Below, piece by piece: positions 60,153 through 64,000 of a stretch of 64,000 bases of DNA. Within the stretch, counting starts at the first letter, position 1. Every line of letters begins with the position of its first letter. Source of the DNA: an uncultured Opitutia bacterium. GTDB lineage: Bacteria; Verrucomicrobiota; Verrucomicrobiia; Opitutales; Opitutaceae. Under the pieces are notes generated by a model. That model was given only the letters and a program-made list of their open reading frames with translations, was not told the DNA's origin and did not search any database. The stretch is taken from the NCBI GenBank assembly GCA_903896015.1, contig CAITWF010000061.1, positions 1 through 64,000 of the forward strand. The letters run 5' to 3'. The translations under genes were made by a program, and so were the position numbers.

Positions 60153-60590
60153 ATGAACACGACCGCCCCCAAACCACTCACGATCGCCCCCTGCGTCCTC
60201 GTGCTTGAGGACAACGAAGCCTACCGCACCCTCATGACCGAAGTGCTCGCCACCGCCGGATTCGATGTCCTGTCCGCACCTGACGGCCGCGGCATCACCC
60301 GTTTCCTGAACGAGTGCCGCATCGATCTCCTCATCACCGATCTCTCCATGCCCGAGCGCGACGGCATCGAGATTATGACCGAACTGCGCTACAGCCACCC
60401 CCACCTGCCGATTATCGCCGTCTCCGGCGATATGCCACTCAACCGTGAACTCTACCTCACGCTTGCGGAAAAACTCGGCGCCGCTCGCGTGCTCTCCAAG
60501 CCGTTCAAAATGGATCAACTCATCGCCGCCGCGCGCGAGGCGCTGGCGACCCACAACGGCCCCGCCGCGCCGTGCGCAGCCGCGACATAG
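60153..60590 (+). CDS. Single-domain response regulator (receiver)
   Basis: The 145-residue protein is a stand-alone receiver domain: VLVLEDNEAYR, phospho-acceptor Asp63 in LITDLSMPERD, Ser91 and Lys116 in VLSKPF. No output domain. Such proteins pass phosphate between kinases or act by binding partners. The nearest kinase gene is far away in the window. It is followed by an unrelated small gene in the same direction. Confidence 0.85.
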   Translation: MNTTAPKPLTIAPCVLVLEDNEAYRTLMTEVLATAGFDVLSAPDGRGITRFLNECRIDLLITDLSMPERDGIEIMTELRYSHPHLPIIAVSGDMPLNRELYLTLAEKLGAARVLSKPFKMDQLIAAAREALATHNGPAAPCAAAT

Positions 60591-60674
60591 CCCGGCAACG
60601 ATTGACCGCAGTTTTTTAGTCCGCGTCCGGCCTTGAAACTTGCGCGGGTTGCCCGCATCGGTGATCCCTTTCCT

Positions 60675-61112
60675 ATGGCCAAAATTGACGTCAGCAAAGT
60701 CGCCGAGATTCTCAAAAAGAACCAGATCGACCCCGCCCTGCTCCGAAAAGTTGTCGAGGAAATGAACCTCGCCGTCCAACCCGATTCCGGCGAAGAGGAG
60801 AAGCCGCCGGCGATCAAGAAGCAGTTCGTCATCCTCGTCAGCGATCCCGACGGCAAGATGCCGAAAACCGATCTCGTCGGCTGGGTGTTGCAGATTCCCG
60901 AGAGCGAAAGCCCCGCGACCACGACCGACCGCGTTTTCCGCAGTTCTTACGATTTTAACACGACGAAGAAGGGCCAACTCCTGCCCGTGAAGACGGTCGG
61001 CGAGGCAATCGAGAATGTGCCGGCGAAATTTTTCAAGGAAGCCGACGTCTGGGTGAAGACAAAGACGCCCGTGCTCGTACTCAAGACGAACAACGAAATC
61101 CCGAAAGAGTGA
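60675..61112 (+). CDS. Uncharacterised small protein
   Basis: The 145-residue product has no recognised family. It begins with a helical part (AKIDVSKVAEILKKNQIDPALLRKVVEEM) and continues into a beta-rich region with KQFVILVSDPDGKMPKTDLVGWVLQI and RVFRSSYDFNTTKKGQLLPVKTVGEAIENVP. A residue-level resemblance to phage-type or structural proteins was considered but could not be supported. The ATG was chosen over an upstream one at 60633. The next gene follows by four bases, so it is likely in an operon. Confidence 0.55.
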   Translation: MAKIDVSKVAEILKKNQIDPALLRKVVEEMNLAVQPDSGEEEKPPAIKKQFVILVSDPDGKMPKTDLVGWVLQIPESESPATTTDRVFRSSYDFNTTKKGQLLPVKTVGEAIENVPAKFFKEADVWVKTKTPVLVLKTNNEIPKE

Positions 61113-61116
61113 CGCG

Positions 61117-61908
61117 ATGAGATCGGCGGGCTGGCTGCTCGGGGCGACGCTGCTGCTCGGCGGCTGCGGAAAAAATTCATCGGCGACCGCGGCCTCAGCC
61201 GACGCCGCGCCGATTACTTACACCTATCAAATCGCAAACGTGTTCCCCCACGATCGGGGCGCGTTCACCGAGGGGCTTGAGTTTCGCCAGGGAGTCCTCT
61301 TCGAGAGCACCGGCCTCAACGGCCAGTCCGACCTCCGAAAAGTCGATCTGTCGTCGGGGCGCGTGCTCCAGCAGGCGAAGTTGTCGGGCCAGTATTTCGG
61401 CGAGGGCATGACGGTGCTCGGCGGGAAAATTTTCCAGCTCACGTGGAAAAACGAAAAGGGATTCGTTTACGGGCTCGACTCGTTCGCCCTGGAGCGCGAG
61501 TTCGCCTACACTGGCGAAGGCTGGGGCCTCACCAACGATGGCCACTCGCTCATCATGAGCGACGGCTCCGATGAGATCCGCTTCCTCGATCCGGCAACAT
61601 TCAAAGTCACGCGCTCGATCCACGTAATGCGCGACGGCCAGCCACTCACGCAGCTCAACGAACTCGAGTGGGTAAAAGGAGAACTCTACGCGAACATCTG
61701 GCAGACGCCCTTCGTTGCCCGCATCGATCCGGCGAACGGCCGACTCCTCGGGCTGATCGATTTTTCCGGGCTGCTCACGCCCGACGATTTCCGCGGCGGC
61801 CGCGTCGATGTCCTCAACGGCATCGCTTACGATGCCGCGAGCGATCGACTTTTCGTAACCGGCAAGAACTGGCCAAAGCTGTTCGAGGTGCGCGTGCGCC
61901 CGAAGTGA
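61117..61908 (+). CDS. Glutaminyl-peptide cyclotransferase, lipoprotein
   Basis: Glutaminyl cyclases convert N-terminal glutamine to pyroglutamate. The 263-residue protein has a lipoprotein signal (LLGATLLLGGC, Cys17) and the beta-propeller pattern of the bacterial/plant glutamine cyclotransferase type: FPHDRGAFTEGLEF, LWxGLNGQS-like, WGLTNDGHSLIMSDGSDEI, LNELEWVKGELYANIW and VLNGIAYD. It should be anchored in the envelope. It is four bases after the previous gene. Confidence 0.84.
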   Translation: MRSAGWLLGATLLLGGCGKNSSATAASADAAPITYTYQIANVFPHDRGAFTEGLEFRQGVLFESTGLNGQSDLRKVDLSSGRVLQQAKLSGQYFGEGMTVLGGKIFQLTWKNEKGFVYGLDSFALEREFAYTGEGWGLTNDGHSLIMSDGSDEIRFLDPATFKVTRSIHVMRDGQPLTQLNELEWVKGELYANIWQTPFVARIDPANGRLLGLIDFSGLLTPDDFRGGRVDVLNGIAYDAASDRLFVTGKNWPKLFEVRVRPK

Positions 61909-61950
61909 GCTGGCGGCGGGAAAACCGGATTTGCGTTTTTCGCGGCGACG

Positions 61951-63135
61951 TTGGCTAATCACAAAGCGTCCCTCCAAAACCTTTTCCGCGCCTTGCCCTC
62001 TAAGACTTCCCTGGCTCCGCTTCTCTATGCGTCAACCGAGCAGAGCTCGGACGCGCTCTATTTTGGCCGCGTCGGCGTGCCCGACCCGTTCATCGCCCTT
62101 GGTCTGCGCGGGAAAAAATATGCCGTCGTCAGCGCACTTGAATTCGGCCGCGTGAAAAAAACGTCCGACTTCGACGTGGTCCTCCCGCTGGAGACCTACC
62201 TTAATCGCGCCCGCGATCTCTGGCCCCAGCGCCGGCCCGGCCCAGCCGAGGTGATTTGCCTGCTCGCGAAGGATTTTCGCCAACACCGCTTCACCGTGCC
62301 CGCGGATTTTCCCGCCGGCCTCTACGATCAGCTCTTCGAACTCGGCCTCGATCTCGCGATTGCCGACGGCGCGCTGTTTCCCGATCGCGAAATCAAATCG
62401 CCCGCCGAGGCAGCCGCCATTCGCGAGGGCAACCGCCTCAGCGCACTCGGCTTTGCCGCCGCAGAAAAAATTCTCCGGTCCAGTAAAATTAGTGGTCGCT
62501 CGCTAAAACACCGCGGCCAAGTCGTCACGAGCGAATCGCTCAAGTTCGCGATCGAGGTCGCGATCCTCGAGGCAGGCGGCGTTTCCTCCAACACCATCGT
62601 CGCGGGTGGCGTTCAAGGCTGCGATCCACACGAGCGCGGCTCCGGCCCGATTCGGCCGCACGAGTTGATCGTCGTGGATATTTTTCCGCGCGTCACCACG
62701 ACCGGCTACCACGGCGATATGACCCGCACGTTTCTCCGCGGCCGCGCGAGTGATGCGCAGCGCGGGATCGTCGCCGCCGTCCGCGCCGCCCAGCTCGCCG
62801 CGCTCAAAATGATCCGCGCCGGTGTGAACGGCCGCGCAGTGCACCTGAAGTGCGTGGAGATTTTTGCCGCGCTCGGCTACGAGACGAAATCGACACCGAA
62901 GGGCTCGGTCGGGTTTTTCCACGGCACCGGCCACGGCCTCGGTCTCGCCGTCCACGAGCCGCCGCGCATGAGCCCGACGATCGATTACCCGCTCAGGCAA
63001 GACTCCGTCGTCACTGTCGAGCCGGGACTCTACTATCCCGGTATCGGCGGCTGCCGAATCGAGGACGTCGTGCAAGTAACGGCCGGCGCACCGAAGATGC
63101 TTTCACGCTATCACTACGATTGGGAATTGCGTTGA
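61951..63135 (+). CDS. M24 family Xaa-Pro aminopeptidase
   Basis: M24 peptidases use a dinuclear metal centre. The 394-residue protein has an N-terminal creatinase-like domain and a C-terminal pita-bread fold with ligands in VVDIFPRV, YHGDMTRTF, HGTGHGLGLAVHEPPRM and VTVEPGLYYPGIGGCRIED, so all five metal ligands are intact. TTG is the likely start; no ATG lies in frame before the conserved region. It cleaves Xaa-Pro bonds or acts as a related dipeptidase. The heptose kinase gene follows after four bases. Confidence 0.83.
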   Translation: MANHKASLQNLFRALPSKTSLAPLLYASTEQSSDALYFGRVGVPDPFIALGLRGKKYAVVSALEFGRVKKTSDFDVVLPLETYLNRARDLWPQRRPGPAEVICLLAKDFRQHRFTVPADFPAGLYDQLFELGLDLAIADGALFPDREIKSPAEAAAIREGNRLSALGFAAAEKILRSSKISGRSLKHRGQVVTSESLKFAIEVAILEAGGVSSNTIVAGGVQGCDPHERGSGPIRPHELIVVDIFPRVTTTGYHGDMTRTFLRGRASDAQRGIVAAVRAAQLAALKMIRAGVNGRAVHLKCVEIFAALGYETKSTPKGSVGFFHGTGHGLGLAVHEPPRMSPTIDYPLRQDSVVTVEPGLYYPGIGGCRIEDVVQVTAGAPKMLSRYHYDWELR

Positions 63136-63139
63136 ACCG

Positions 63140-64000
63140 ATGAAAAATCTCCCCGCGCTCCTGAAAAAAATTTCCCGACTGCGCATCCTCGTATTCGGCG
63201 ATGTGATGCTCGATCGCTACATCTGGGGCGACGCAACGCGAATTTCGCCCGAGGCGCCCGTCCCCGTGATCGATGTCGATCGGGAAACGTGGACCGCCGG
63301 CGGAGCGGGCAACGTCGCTCTCAACATCGCCTCACTGGGCGCACGCTGCACCGTCGCCGGCTATTTCGGCAACGACGAAGCCGGCCGGAAACTCGCCACC
63401 GCACTTAACGATAGAAAAATCTCCACGCTCAGCACGCCCGGCGACGGCCAGACCATCGTCAAGACACGCGTGATGGTGCAGCGCCAGCAGCTCTGCCGCA
63501 TCGATCGGGAGTCAACGCCCACGACTTATCACGTCAGCGCTGCACAGGCCGACGCGTTGCTGAAAAAGGATATCGCCGCGTGCGACGCCATTATCCTGTC
63601 CGACTACGCCAAGGGCGTGCTCAACGACGCCAACGTCGCGCGCATCACGCAGCTCGCCCGCGCCGCCGGAAAATTCGTCGCGCTTGATCCGAAGCCGAAG
63701 CGCGCCCTCGCCTTCCACGGTCTCGATCTCATCACGCCGAACAAATCCGAGTCGCTGCAGCTCGCCGGTATCGAGCTCGCGCCGCACACGCCGTTCCCCG
63801 CCGCCGAGGTTTGCCACATTCTCCATGAGCGCTACGCGACAAAAAACCTCGTAATCACGCTCGGCGCGGACGGCATGTTGCTCAGTGCCGAGGGAAAAAT
63901 TCTCAAAACAATCCCCACCGCCGCGCGCGAGGTGTTCGATGTCTCCGGGGCCGGTGACACGTCGCTCGCCGCGCTCGTCCTCGCTCTTGCCGCGAAGGAA
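63140..64000 (+). CDS. rfaE1: D-glycero-beta-D-manno-heptose-7-phosphate kinase, 3' end cut by the window
   Basis: The 287 codons in the window read without interruption to the edge and have no stop. The protein matches the PfkB-type heptose kinase RfaE1/HldE N-terminal domain: ILVFGDVMLDRYIWGDATRISPEAPVPV, TAGGAGNVALNIASLGA, ILSDYAKGVL, and DVSGAGDTS with the catalytic Asp. It makes ADP-heptose precursors for lipopolysaccharide. The full protein, with or without a C-terminal nucleotidyltransferase domain, continues beyond the window. Confidence 0.87.
   Translation, partial: MKNLPALLKKISRLRILVFGDVMLDRYIWGDATRISPEAPVPVIDVDRETWTAGGAGNVALNIASLGARCTVAGYFGNDEAGRKLATALNDRKISTLSTPGDGQTIVKTRVMVQRQQLCRIDRESTPTTYHVSAAQADALLKKDIAACDAIILSDYAKGVLNDANVARITQLARAAGKFVALDPKPKRALAFHGLDLITPNKSESLQLAGIELAPHTPFPAAEVCHILHERYATKNLVITLGADGMLLSAEGKILKTIPTAAREVFDVSGAGDTSLAALVLALAAKE

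Noticed and set aside
1-64000. tRNA, rRNA, prophage or insertion sequence genes
   Set aside because: No transposase, integrase or phage structural gene was recognised and no cloverleaf-type gene was noticed in the intergenic regions by eye.

Overview
The window is high-GC bacterial chromosome apart from an AT-rich first ~450 bases. Gene content suggests a Gram-negative Verrucomicrobiota member, most likely Opitutaceae-like. The reasons are two TonB-dependent receptors, secreted GH28 and GH2 glycosidases, a divergent LacI-type regulator, a Bat aerotolerance operon, and TIGR03067-, DUF5069- and DUF4412-type proteins. This is an inference from gene families; no rRNA or tRNA gene lies in the window to confirm it.

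Layout. 1-3441: AT-rich leader with palindromes and a terminator, surE, two tandem paralogous lipoproteins (minus strand) and an ABC ATPase without a permease. 3433-10373 (minus): five genes joined by overlapping stop/start codons, encoding a receiver-histidine kinase, a ketosynthase-like protein lacking both catalytic His residues, a 7TM histidine kinase, a pseudokinase-like protein and a nucleotidyltransferase-fold protein. This is the most unusual block. 10514-15243: rmuC, a TIGR03067 protein, a MOSC protein and a penicillin-acylase-family hydrolase. 15267-18323: GH28 and a divergent frameshifted Gfo/Idh/MocA pseudogene. 18333-22973 (minus): response regulator, TonB receptor, YfiR-like protein and histidine kinase in one coupled operon. 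23168-25835: glycosyltransferase, DUF2127 membrane protein, polysaccharide deacetylase and a GGQ release-factor-like protein.

25918-34277 is a complete Bat operon (MoxR, DUF58, BatA, a BatB-BatC fusion, a BatD-BatE fusion) followed by an uncharacterised helical protein. 34300-47063 is mixed: B12-dependent radical SAM, two-gene lipoprotein/Pro-Ala-rich membrane protein unit, LOG protein, GluQ-RS, MogA, amidohydrolase, an FmdB-like protein without its zinc cysteines, DUF5069, MazG-like, an Hsp20 gene behind a sigma-54-like promoter and a structured leader, an MFS transporter and two paralogous microproteins. 47219-49084 is a hybrid histidine kinase. 49089-56473 is a carbohydrate region: GH2 beta-galactosidase, TonB receptor, LacI regulator and a YhcH-family protein, with rlmJ among them. 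56635-64000: DUF4412 and LolA-like proteins, a dispersed-repeat-like element, a metallophosphoesterase, a Nudix hydrolase, a receiver protein, glutaminyl cyclase, an M24 peptidase and the start of a heptose kinase gene cut by the window edge.

How genes work together: the Bat operon and the YfiR/TonB/kinase/regulator operon are recognisable functional units. The LacI-TonB-GH2 block looks like uptake and hydrolysis of a galactoside-containing glycan. The ketosynthase-kinase operon has no obvious known function. No CRISPR array, insertion sequence or prophage was seen.
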